Assembly (NCBI RefSeq): GCF_030272615.1
Contig: NC_081410.1
Location: forward strand, 186,729,619-186,793,618
Length of the DNA: 64,000 bases
Source: Cryptomeria japonica
Taxonomy: Eukaryota; Streptophyta; Pinopsida; Cupressales; Cupressaceae
Reading direction: 5' to 3'
Shown: positions 24,175-35,894 of the stretch, piece after piece
How the letters are laid out: every line of letters begins with the position of its first letter
Numbering within the stretch: position 1 is the stretch's first letter
Position numbers and translations under genes: made by a program
Notes under the pieces: model-generated
Told to the model about the DNA's origin: nothing
The model's input: only the letters and a program-made list of their open reading frames with translations
Databases searched by the model: none

Positions 24175-24530
24175 TATCTTCGAAGGGACGCGGGGTAAGA
24201 ACTATTGTAACCACACATTGGCCCTTCAACCCTATGTTCACACAACCTTTAGATTCTTTTATCCACTCACAACAATGCGAGGGCACGAGGTAAAATGATC
24301 CTCACACACCATACACCCTGCGTTCCCACTACCTTCAAATCTTAACAATAGACATCCCCGTGAGGGTGTAGGGTGAAGATAGATAGTGAATAACATACAC
24401 CTCGTGTTTTAATAAGGTTTAAACAACCAAGGAATTTTCCTCCACGAGGGTGTGGGGTAAGACCCTCTCAATGGAATACTTAATGCATGTGGATACTTAA
24501 ACAATTTTAGCAAAGGGTTGTGGGGTTGTT
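24175..24530. repeat. diverged GGGTGTGGGGTAAGA-type repeats
   Basis: Variants of a GAGGGTGTGGGGTAAGA word occur near 24,183, 24,279, 24,361 and 24,450, roughly 80-95 bp apart. This suggests an old minisatellite. Only the core words are recognisable. Confidence 0.4.
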
Positions 24531-27500
24531 GCCCTAGGACATAATAAAACATTTAGGCATGAAAGAGTTAGGAAATATTAACACAATTAAAACTGGGAAA
24601 CTTAACACTTGGACGCTGGTGATTTCAATGACATGAGAACCCTTAATTGTAAATGATATAATTAGGAACCAGGTATTAGGGGTCAACTATAAATTAGAAT
24701 GTTCACAACAAAGGATAAGGGTTTGTCTAAAAAGGACATGCAAAATTTTGAATGTAATGCCCGCCAAAATACCCTAGAGAAACTAAGCAACTAACATACT
24801 AAATGGAGAATTTTTTTTAAAATATCAACTAATGCAACACATAACATCATCTATAATTACATCCATTAACATTAGTCAATATGAACATGAATTATAAACA
24901 TATTAACTAATTACGCAAGCGGAATAACATCACAATTATAACTACTATATTTCTAGGGTACCTTATGCCATTACTTGATTAACTATCATAAGCAATAACA
25001 TTCTACTCATTTGATTACCACACTTATCATCAATTAATCCTTAATCTTAATCAAATGCAACTTATATACTTTATTTCGTTACGATATGCAATCTACTTGA
25101 TTAATCAATCATTAGGAGATGCACTCTACTCTATCATCTAGCTAACATGATAAGCTTACTCATTCAACGCAAGACTAATCCATTTTCTTTAATTCATTTT
25201 ATAGCCAAATCCAAATGTGCTTAAACCCTTAACCAAATCCTAACTAAATGATATTTATCCATAAATAGATAATGCATAAATATAGTCATCTTATCCATGC
25301 CACTCATGCATCTAAATTCCTAACATGATCATTTTCTTTAACATAGGTTCCAAATGCATAATGCAAGAATCTTAGTTCTTTCCTTAGATACATGCCATGC
25401 ATAAATTTCTATCTTACCAATGTAATTGCATGAAGGACATTGTTACCTAACATGCTATTGATTAATAACCACAATTCCTACATTATAGCATTCCATTTAC
25501 CTAAGGTTCTTTAACATATTAATCCACATCCTAAATGAGAACCATGGTATCTAAACTAATACAAATAATAACATAAATCAATTCTCTTTCAAATCTAAAT
25601 CTATAACAAAGATGACATTTCATGAAACCATTTACTTTCATTATACAAGATCATCACCATACATATCATAGTCTCATTATTACATATCAATTCATAATCC
25701 TAAGATTTCAACTACAATACAATTATAATTACAATCATAAGAATAATACATCATGAGCATGACACTTCCTAATACATCTTCATCTGTACATAATAATACA
25801 TTACATAAATCCAAGATATCCATTACATAAATCTACTACAAGAACATCCATAACTGCTGAAGAATCCACATCCATGCATGAAGAATCCAAGAGAATATCC
25901 CAATGGTTGAAAAGCACCAACCACCCAACCATGCATAACCAAAGGAACCACCCCCTATGCTAGGAGATGACACAAGGTCCCAATACACACTCTAGACCTA
26001 AGTTGTCACCTAACAACCAAGGAGACTAAACAATACAAGGACTCTCAAGCAAGAACCAACCACAAACAATCACAAAAAGAAACTCTAAGAGGCGTACAAG
26101 TCAACAAGATATAAATGTAAACCAACAAGGGGACACATGTAGGAGTGGAGTGTCATCACATGTCATCGTATAATAAATACTATACATAAGGTACAAGATC
26201 AATGGGCATGTGGAGCCATCTCAACCTATGAGAGACCAAGGGATATTGACTTGCCATCGCAATGTCCTTCTCATGCCTATCCTAAAACATCCTCCCTAGG
26301 ATCAAGTCACAAGGTGTCACGAACCATATTTTCAATAATATGTTATTAGGAAAAGAATGTAGGCTTTTTATTATGAATAAAAATTGAAATGAATATGAAC
26401 ATTTATTTTGATGATAATGCAGTTTGTATACAAATAATAAGAAATGATGTATGTACCTTACTCATGCAATATGCAATTAGATGGCTAGTATTATCTTTAT
26501 TGGGGATTGTCATTCCTGATGAACTATTGAGTGCAAGTGATGAAGGGATAGGTGAACGAAAATGAACGCGAGAACATGACTCAGGTAGAGTTGTTTTAGC
26601 TTATGACTTCGGTAGACTAGAGGAATCTCACCCACCACAGTAGAAAAGTTTGTTTGTGCATTTGTGACTTCGTTGATGCATGATTTTGAATGAAATGATA
26701 TGATTAATTGGTAGTCGTTACATTGATTTCGTCTCTAAAAGTGAAAATTAGTTGGATATTTAGAGTTATGAAATATATCGACTTAACATTTTTATTAAAG
26801 ATGATTTAGTGTTTCTAGCATAAGAGAATGCAAATGTAATTTTTATTTATGATTGATGTGTTTACAATTATATGGAATTTGTATGCATGAAATTTCGATA
26901 ATTATTTTGTAATTTATGTCGTATTTTAAAGTGATTAGATAATCTTTTCAAATGGAAATATTATGCTTTTAAATATGCTTGTATATGATTTACGATTATA
27001 TATATCTCATATTTATCACAAATAGAAATAAATAATTAGATGTTTAATATAAATATACAATTAATTTATTAAATATATCCTAATGTTTTAACTACGTTTT
27101 CTTTTTATTTTAAAAAGTAATAAAACCATATTATAAATATATTATTATATATTATTGTTTTATTAAATATGATTAATAGTAAAAGGTGGTAGGTAAGTCG
27201 ATTGTTGGAAGCTGATGGTCGAGTTGTTTTGGTTGGGCAGTTAATTCCCTCTTCCCACTGTGAATAGTAGTAAAGTCGACAGATAATTTAAACTCCTCCA
27301 TGATCCATGGTGAGAGGTGGTCGACTCAGCTCTCTATGACTGCAGAGAACAACGGTCAAAGTCCAAGAAACCCATAGATGTGTCGACAAGCCAGGTAACT
27401 AAGAGGTAGGAAGATCGGTGACTGATTATCATGCATAGTTGGTTAAACCAAACTCTTGCTAAGTCTGGGAAAGGAGTAGACATGGAGGATAGATGTTAGA

Positions 27501-28689
27501 GACCTGTCAACCTTAGAAGCCAGTTTAATTGACAAATATGCAACAAGTAGAGTTCTAAACTAAGGGAACCTTTAGTGTTTAGCAAAGGTGTCGAAGTCAT
27601 GACTAGGTCTAAGCCAAAGTTTTAGCAGCTAATGTAGAGGGAAAATAGTATAAGTATTAGCAAAGGCTCGAGAGAATGGACATAGAAAGATAGGAAGAAG
27701 ATCAGAAAGGTAGAACATAGAAGATCGACAAGAGAGATTAGAGAGGAAATTTTAGAAAAAGAGACAGGAAAGAAATAGAGAAGAAATAGAAGAGAGGAAT
27801 AGTAGAAGAATCGATAGAGGATTTGTGAACCATCATCCAAGAGAGTAGGTAGATTTGAGGAAAGCAAGACCTTCACCTCAAGCTAGTAACAAAGCAAAAG
27901 GAGGTAGGATCTAATTCTATTTTTGGTCAATATGTATTTAGAAAGGATACTGAGAAAGTCGTAAAATAGTACAATGGTTAGTATAATGGGATTTGATTAA
28001 GACATTCCATGATTAGATTAAATTTGTTTTAATAGATTCTTTTGAATAGTCATATAAATACATTATGAGGTACAATGGATAAAATAACTATGATCATGCA
28101 TGTTAAATGTTAAAGAATGGTATTTAGTGCATTATAGGTTACAATAGTTAATCTTTTAAAGAATGTGTACTCAATATAACTCATTTATATGGAAAGATTC
28201 ATACTTGTGCTACACCTTCTTTTTTTAACTTAGTTGATTTACTTTTTGGTTTAGAAATAAAATTATATTTTCTTATCAAATTTGTGTGATAGTTAATCAA
28301 TGAAAGATTATTTTCAAATATGTGTGAATGTACTTCCATGAAATAATGTTTTATCTATGAACAAAAGTAATAGGAATGTTGTTATATCTATTAGACAAAA
28401 AGATTGTTTTCTTTATGAAATTGTATTCTTGATTTATATGAACCAAGATAGATAGGCTTGTGTATGGGGAGAGTTACCTTCTGGGACAGGTGCCCAATAT
28501 GGAATCCTAGAGAGAATAGTTTGCTTTTCCAAACTATCTATTTTTTCTATGCATGGCATTATACTCGGCCGAGTAATTCAATTGAATAAACAATTGAAAT
28601 AGATGGAATTATTTTATTTATGCTCTCTACCATATCCTTGATTGATCTTGCTTGTTTCTTAATGGAATTAGAAAAATGAAAATGCATGT

Positions 28690-28920
28690 ATCATCTAGGC
28701 ACGCACCAGATTCCATCTTGTCTTTCGAATTCTTTTTGCTAAGCAATTCGTGCAGGGTCGGGTATTCTTGATTGACTAAGAATTCTGGGAAAGCGTAAGC
28801 TTCAAGGTTGGGCGGGAAAAGCACCCAGTTCTTGTTCTCATCCTCATTTGAAGGACTGAATTGAAGCGACTCAGAATGGAGATCAACAAACGCATCTCTC
28901 TTTCTTTTATGTTTGATTAT
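28690..28920 (-). pseudogene. gene-like exon fragment, family unknown
   Basis: The minus strand encodes about 75 residues of protein-like sequence including KRKRDAFVDLHSESLQFS, NWVLFPPNLEAYAFPEFL and EYPTLHELLSKK, bordered by low-complexity A/T-rich sequence, like an isolated exon. A more decayed copy lies at 9,238-9,418 on the same strand. I do not recognise the family; the mixed charged and aromatic composition and the second copy argue against a chance open frame. It lies inside the possible 7.3 kb element, consistent with capture. Confidence 0.5.
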
Positions 28921-31555
28921 AATTATGGCAATAGAAAGCTTAAGCATGGTATAAAAATATGTAATGAGAAATTTATACATTCCATTGTTTATGAAAAATT
29001 TCTTTATCTCCTATTGATATCTATTATTGTTATTTCAATTTAACAAGCTTGGGTTATATTTTGTATGAAATAGACTTATTAACTGAATTATGGGTTTATT
29101 TATGAATAAAGAGTTTATTATGTCTTATAGAATCGTCTTTACATGGGGCTCAACTATTAATTATCTTTATTAGTGAATCTAACTACTCATCCCATTAATT
29201 CATTATTAACGTTATCACTTGTTAACAATCAAGGTAAACTTCCAATGTGCCCTGGCGATCTAGACTTCATGCATCCTTACAAGGAACCTCATGCAAGCCT
29301 CTCTCTCGTGATCCCGATCATCACAAGAAAGTCCACTCCCCCTAACATTTTACCAAAACATAAATAAAACAAGATGCTCATAATAAACATGAAAATATGA
29401 AAACCATAATCAACATTATGCAGCCATACGTATACATGGACATCCAAAAATCATAATGCCAATTAACATCAAGGAGCCTCATATCATAGAAATGCATCAA
29501 GTCATAATAAAGTAACTGAATTTGCTCAACAAATGAAATAAACACCAACAACAAGGCACATCAACTTGTTGATCAAGAGCAATAAACCAACCCTCTCTAC
29601 CACGACTTCTCAATATTATAGAGAGCACAAAACCATTAAAAGTGATTCACAACACCATATAGAAGCAAAATCCATCAAAAGAATCATCAATTTGACAAAA
29701 TATAGAATCTGGAAATCATCATTAGACATCCAAAATGCCTTTGGTACAAAATCAAACTCAGAAAATTGCCAAACTGACCAAAATACACCTTATCCACAGA
29801 TTAGCGTATTTGACAACCAAAATGGTGCATTTAACTAATTACTCAACGAATTCGACACATGGGTCACCGCATTTGATTGAACTTTTGGTGCATTTGATCT
29901 GTGATCTAGCGCATACACTTAACAAAATATCGCATACAAAAAGTTAAGTAGCACATTTGACTCGGAGGAAAAATTGACAAGAAAAGCTAGAAATACGAGT
30001 TCAATTTAAAAAAGTCAAGGAAAAATCCCTAAGTCCTTAAATCAATCCTGAAAGTGTCACCCAGAAAATACAAAATGATCGAAATAAACATCTTGGAAAA
30101 TGGTAAAATACAGAAAGGTTAGTCAACAAGATGCCATTCACAACTACAAACTGAGAACACTTACAGAACTCATAGAGAGTCTAAACAAGTCAACTAATAA
30201 AAACTAAACAATCACAACCAAAGAGAAACAAGAGAAAACTCACTCTTAAACAAAATGTAAGCTCACATAGTGAAACAATAATACTCTTGTAGGTCTCTCT
30301 TCGACAAGGCTAGATCAAGAACTTGCATGTCTATCTATCAATACTTCCTAACTTCTCTAAGCAACAACCAGATTCTCAAGAAGATTAAAAGAAACTTCAA
30401 TCACATGGAAAGCAAGACTTCATCCCAGAAGCAAATACCAACTTACACATAGTCGTGCGCTCACGACAAAACTCCTAGCCAATAGTGGTAGTTTATTTTT
30501 CCCAATCCTAAAGTTAAACTATATATTATAAATTATGTAGGGAAATATTTATCCTAAGACTATAGTTCAAACTATATAAAATAATATTTTCCTAAACACA
30601 TCCCCACACAGGCATATTTCTGCAGACACAGAGAATACATTGGGAATTAAAAATTAAAATACAAAAGAAGGAATTCCACCGACCTACAAATAGAAATAAT
30701 GACAAAAGAATCTGATGAAGAGCCCACAAGAAATCCAACAAACTTCAAAACCAAAATCCCAGCTCCCGAAATCAAAATTTTTCAGAAAAGATTCAAGAAT
30801 GGTAACCCAACAACAAGCTCAGCTTGCGAAATAAAATGAAAACCAAACCAAACCCTAGCCTCCAAGCCAAAACCCTAACCTCAAAATCAACGAATGAGAA
30901 TAAAGGGTAGGTAGGGATAATATAAAACACTTTTATAAATATAAGTGGGGTGTAAAAAGACATAATATGAGATACTTTATGACCCCCACACAAATAGTAA
31001 TTAATTTATACAAATACTATGGGCTAAGATTAAATAAATCAAAATGGTAAATAAATAAATAACCGAAGGGCTAATAAAATAATTAAATAAACTTTAATAA
31101 TATTAATCAACATTAAAGCTAAAAGGCATTAATAAACAATAAATAATTAAGGCACAAATATTAAACACTAAATAAATAAATAAACCACAAATATAAATTA
31201 AACAATAATTAAATAAATCATAAATCAACATTAATTATTAAAAATAATTAAATACTCAAAAGACCAATTAATCTCATAAATTAAATTAAACATTATTAAC
31301 TATAAAATTCCACACATAATACATCAAATAAATCAACAATAACTAGCATACTCACAAAGCCACAACTCACTAACTGACATGGCGAATTACGTCGAGATGC
31401 AGGCAACTCAAAATGAACAACTTAGACCTAGAGTATGTGAGGGGAACTCATGCCATTTCCAGACCACATACCATTGGGATTTAAAGACATGCTCAGACCT
31501 ATGGAGCCAGGTGGAGTCAATGTTTGGTATCTGCAATCCTGCAACCGCAAAGCAA

Positions 31556-31557
<2 letters not shown>

Positions 31558-31590
<33 letters not shown>
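31558..31590. repeat. (AT)n microsatellite
   Basis: An uninterrupted AT run of 33 bp. Confidence 0.97.
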
Positions 31591-31591
<1 letters not shown>

Positions 31592-32099
31592 CATGCAAGT
31601 GATAGGGAATCACAACAACACATCCCACTCGCAACGAGTGATGTGGCATCATCCCTCTCACGAAGACAATCATACAAGATTCAAAGACATCGCATAATCA
31701 ACTCATCATATGTAATCATGATCTAGGGTTAGTGAAATCATAATAACATCAAATCCATGATCAATATAAACCATCAATAGTCCATCAACATAGTAGTGCA
31801 TATAGAATCCATCAACATATATGTGATCCATCAAACACGAATATCCATCAAATCTCATGATCAATAATGATAGTGTCATCATGCATATAAATCATCAAAA
31901 TGGCACATGTCCAATAATGTCTAGCATCATAATGAGTAACTGAAACACATATATAATCACAATCCAAAACGCCATAAAAAGTCTAAATAAGTCTATCATG
32001 AATGAAATAAAAGTCAAGTCAAGTAGGGACATTACATTGAACATGACCTTTTAGCAACACGAGACCAAGCTTGGGGAAAAAATGAAGTGGGAATCAAGG

Positions 32100-34961
32100 A
32101 ATTTTTTATACTCCTAACAGATTCAAATGATGAAAAATTATTTATGGTTGTAAAAGTTAACAATATTGATGATTGTATGGAGTTTGCTACTCTATCTAAT
32201 GAAACAACGAGAGATAATTAATTGTGTGGATTGCCCTTCATGAAAAAGAAGAACCAAATGCATGGGTGATTGATAGTGGATATTGTAATCACATGATTGG
32301 TGATAGAAGAAATTTCATTATTCTTGAAAGATGGAATGGTGGATCAGTTAAATTTGGTGGCAAAGAAGCTGCTCAAATTTTTTCGTAGAAGAACCATAAC
32401 CATTGATATAAAGAACAAGACAAATGATGTTATTTATGTTAAGGGACTGAGACATATTCTTCTCAGTGTCAATTAAATGTGTAGTGAGGGATACAAACTT
32501 ACATTTCATGGGAATGGATATGAAATTAAAGAAGGAAGCTCAAGAAGAGTAATTGGAGAAGGTACAAGGATTGATGAAAATACCTATCATCTAAAGGAAG
32601 CTAAAGGACCAAATTGTTAGATAGATCAAAGCAATGAATATTAGCTTTGGAACAAATGGATGAGACACATATATTTTGGTAACATGGAAAAGATTAGTTC
32701 TACACAAGCAATAAGAGATGTATCCAAGATTATCAAGTCTAGAAATACATTGTGGAAGGAGTCTCTGATGGAAAAGAATACAAAGACAAGATTCAAGAGG
32801 GGTATTCTACTACAAAACCCTTGGTGTTGATACATACTTATCTATGTAGACTTACTAGAACAAGATGACTAAATGGTGAAAGATATATTATGTTAATTGT
32901 TGATGATTACTCTAGAATGATATGGGTTACTTTTCCAAGAGAAAAAGTTGAAGCACTAGATAAGCTTAAATCTTTTAAGTCTATCATGATTGAAAATGAG
33001 ATAGAAACCAAAATAAAATGCTTAAGATTTGATAGAGGAGGATGATTTACATCAAATGAGTTTAAGAAGTTTTGTGAAGATCATGGTATTAGGAGACATT
33101 TGTCTTCTCCCAGGACCCCTCAACATTATGGCGAGGCAGAAGGAAAAAATCTAACAATTCAAGAGACTGCTAGGACAATGTTAAAAGATGCTAATTTGCT
33201 TGATGTATAATAGAAAGATGTTGTGCATACTATTGTCTATATTCTTAATAGAGTGCATGTGAGAGTCAATAATTCTAAGATCCCTTGTGAGCTATGATAT
33301 GGAAGAACTATTACTGTCAGGTATTTTAGAATCTTCAGAGGTAGGTGCTACATAAAAAGTGATGAAGAAGATCACGAAGAGTTTGATTCAAGAACCGATG
33401 AAGGAATCTTACTAGGTTACTCAACAAAAAGCAAGGATTATAGATGTTACAACAATAGACTCAAGAAGATAGTTGAAAGCACAAATGTCAGAGTAGATCA
33501 AGATTGGAATCAATCCATATAAGAACATGAGGATTATAAAATAGAAGATGTTCCCTGAACTGTAGACAAAGAGGAAAAAAATAAGAAAAGGAAACAAAGG
33601 AAAAGGAATCAGAAAAGATCCCTAAGACTCTCACAAGGTATGTTAAAAATAATCATTTAGAAGAATAAATTATTGGTGATAAAAATAAGGCCATGCAAAC
33701 TAGAAGGAGACTTGCCAAGGCAGGTGAACAAGTGAATCTTTGTCTTTTGTCAAATGTTGAGCCCATGATTTTTTTTATGCTAGCAGGGATGAAGGATGAA
33801 TAAAAGATATGAAAGGACTTGATCATATTGAGGAGAATTAGGCATGGGAACTTGTTCCTAGAATTGCATATAAGAGTATTATTGGAAACAAGTGGGTATT
33901 CTAGAATAAATTAAATGAAGAAGGAGAAGTGACAAGGAACAAAGATAGATTGGTATGTAAAGGATATTCTAAAGTAGAAGGCATTGATTTTTAGGAGAAT
34001 TTTTCTCCAGTAGCTAGAATGGAGGCAATCAAAATGTTTCTTGCATTTGCATCTCAAAAAGACTTTAAGGTATATAAGATGGTCAAGTCAGCCTTCTTGA
34101 ATAGAAATCTATAAGAATAATTCTATATGGAACAATCTGACATATTTCAGTTGATAGAGGATCTAGACATGGTGCGTAGATTGAAAAAAGAATTGTACAA
34201 TATTAAGCAAGCCCCTAGGACTTGGTATGAAAGGTTGAACAAGTACAACTGTAGCAAGTATTTAAGAAAGATACATCATATTGTAATTTTTATTTCAAAA
34301 TTGAGGATGGCAAATCGCTGATATTTGTTGTATAGGTTAATGAAATTATCTTTGGTGGCGATGATGGTGTATGAAAGAGATTTGTAAAGGAAATGTAGAA
34401 TGAATTTGAGATATCAATGATTGGTGCTTTGTCCTTCTTTCTTGGACTTCAAACCGGTCAGTTAGTTGATGGAATCTTCATTTATCAGGAAAAGTATATC
34501 AAGGAGATGTTGAAAAAGTTTGGTATGGAGAATTGTAAACCCGTAAGTACCCCCATGTCTATTGGTTGTCATTTGAGTAAATATGATGAGCCTCTAGGAG
34601 TTGATCAAACTCTCCATAGGTCTATGATTAGGGGACTATTATATTCAACTGCTTCTAGACTTGATATTATGCATGTAGTATGTTTGGTTGCCATATATCA
34701 AGCTAATCCTAAGAAATCTAATGATAAGGCTATAATATGATATTCAGATATTTGAAAGGAACTTCAAATTATGGTCTATGGTATAGGAAGGACAATGATT
34801 TCTTTTGAAGGCTTATATTGATGTTGATTGGGCTGGCTATGTTGATGATAAAATAAGTATCAGTGGAAGTGTATTTTTCTTGTGAAACAGATTGGTTTCT
34901 TGGTTTAGTAAGAAGTAAGATTTAGTTTCTTTATCAACAATAGAGGCAAAATATATTTATT
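32100..34961 (+). pseudogene. copia-A pol (protease, integrase, RT, RNase H), broken
   Basis: Domains run in Ty1/copia order. Protease WVIDSGYCNHM is at 32,263-32,295. A GAG-pre-integrase relic (LWNKWMRHIYFGNMEKI) is at about 32,647-32,700. The integrase core runs about 32,880-33,560 (IVDDYSRMIWVTF, FDRGG-stop-FTSNEF, SSPRTPQHYGEAEG). RT runs about 33,800-34,740 (FSPVARMEAIKM, ELYNIKQAPRTWYERL). RNase H ends at EAKYIY near 34,961. In the RT active site (34,333-34,344) YVDD is replaced by stop-V-N-E, so the catalytic aspartates are gone. Many stops and frameshifts. RNase H is cut short exactly where LTR sequence starts, so the PPT and C-terminus are missing. Confidence 0.9.
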
Positions 34962-35265
34962 TGTTGGTTCTAATTGAAAAGGTGGCATGATATTACATGC
35001 TCTGAGATAAGGAATATTTTGATGAGGATTATAACCATGACAATAAAATGATGCTACAAAGTGGTGGTTATATTTCTTGTTTGTTCTTGAGTGAGAAGAT
35101 GATGTTTTCAGGACATTTTGGTCCTTCAAAATTTGATGGAGTAAGTTGGTGCATAAATATATGCTAAAGACAACTTGGAAGAATTCTCCACATTCCTTCA
35201 TATTCCTCTGCATTTGATGATATGGTCTTGTATATTTAAACATAATGTTTACGCTCTATGGACAT

Positions 35266-35282
35266 TGCACTCCTATATTTTT
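35266..35282 (+). repeat. SINE target-site duplication (left)
   Basis: TGCACTCCTATATTTTT, identical to 35,556-35,572. The unoccupied version is at 16,463-16,479. Confidence 0.88.
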
Positions 35283-35555
35283 TTTGTTTGATCGGTAATT
35301 GGTCGAAGCCTGAATAGCTTTTGACTGGAGCTATGACCCAGTGGGGACATAGTAGGGGGCCCCATCCCCATTACATATCTTTGAATTATTATTATTATTG
35401 TGTTTGATTAGATTGACCCCAAGACCTTCCCCATTCTATGGAAGGCCAAAAGTCACAACTTAGAATTCTACTTTAGATGTCCCTATTGGGAATTGAACTT
35501 GGGCCTCCACAGTGAGAACCCAGTGTTTTAACCAATTAAGCTCAACCCCTTGGAC
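35283..35555 (-). mobile_element. tRNA-derived SINE with perfect 17-bp TSD
   Basis: On the minus strand the head contains a pol III A-box-like TTAATTGGTTAAAAC and a B-box GTTCAATTCCC (35,498-35,488), the promoter layout of tRNA-derived SINEs. The A-rich 3' end lies on the left at about 35,283. A perfect 17-bp duplication flanks it, and the homologous position in the 5' LTR copy lacks it. Length is 273 bp. The second half, containing CTATGTCCCCACTGGGTC, is not tRNA-like. Confidence 0.88.
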
Positions 35556-35572
35556 TGCACTCCTATATTTTT
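35556..35572 (+). repeat. SINE target-site duplication (right)
   Basis: Identical to 35,266-35,282. Confidence 0.88.
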
Positions 35573-35894
35573 AGGTCCTTGGTGTTGCAACATATATGGT
35601 TGGTGATTACAAATTATTGATAGTCTAGTTGTCTGTCAAAATTGGTCCAAGAGATGCTCCACATTTCTCTACATTGATGTTTTAGGTTGCATCTTGGTGA
35701 AATTTCTTATAATGTTTGTGTTGTGTCTCAATTCAAGTTTTAGATGTTGGTGTTGTCTACACGAGTTGATTTTAATGATCTGTTCATGACTGGTTTTCCT
35801 AGCCCTTTGGAATAAAGTGTTCTATATCAGTTGTGTTGTGCCAGTATATTTTTGATGTGCTAAGGAGAAAGAAGTATTTGGCAATGTTGTTGTA

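Larger units (their letters stand above)
24753..32036. mobile_element. possible 7.3 kb LTR-type element, TSD TTGAA
   Basis: The left end reads TGTAATGCCC and the right end GGGACATTACA, near-perfect inverted termini of TG...CA type. The same five bases, TTGAA, lie just outside both ends (24,748-24,752 and 32,037-32,041). The interior is A/T-rich and non-coding apart from one gene-like fragment (28.7 kb). I could not align a left LTR with a right LTR, nor find a PBS, so the interior may be composite or the LTRs strongly diverged. The start resembles that at 9517. Confidence 0.5.
34962..35894 (+). mobile_element. copia-A 3' LTR, truncated, with SINE insertion
   Basis: Starts TGTTGGTTCTAATTG like the 5' LTR and can be followed, after removal of the SINE, to about 16,803 of the 5' copy. 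The rest of the LTR is missing where the Helitron relic begins at about 35,895. At 35,152-35,156 this copy shows the single CATAA at which the 5' copy carries the non-autonomous element. Confidence 0.82.
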
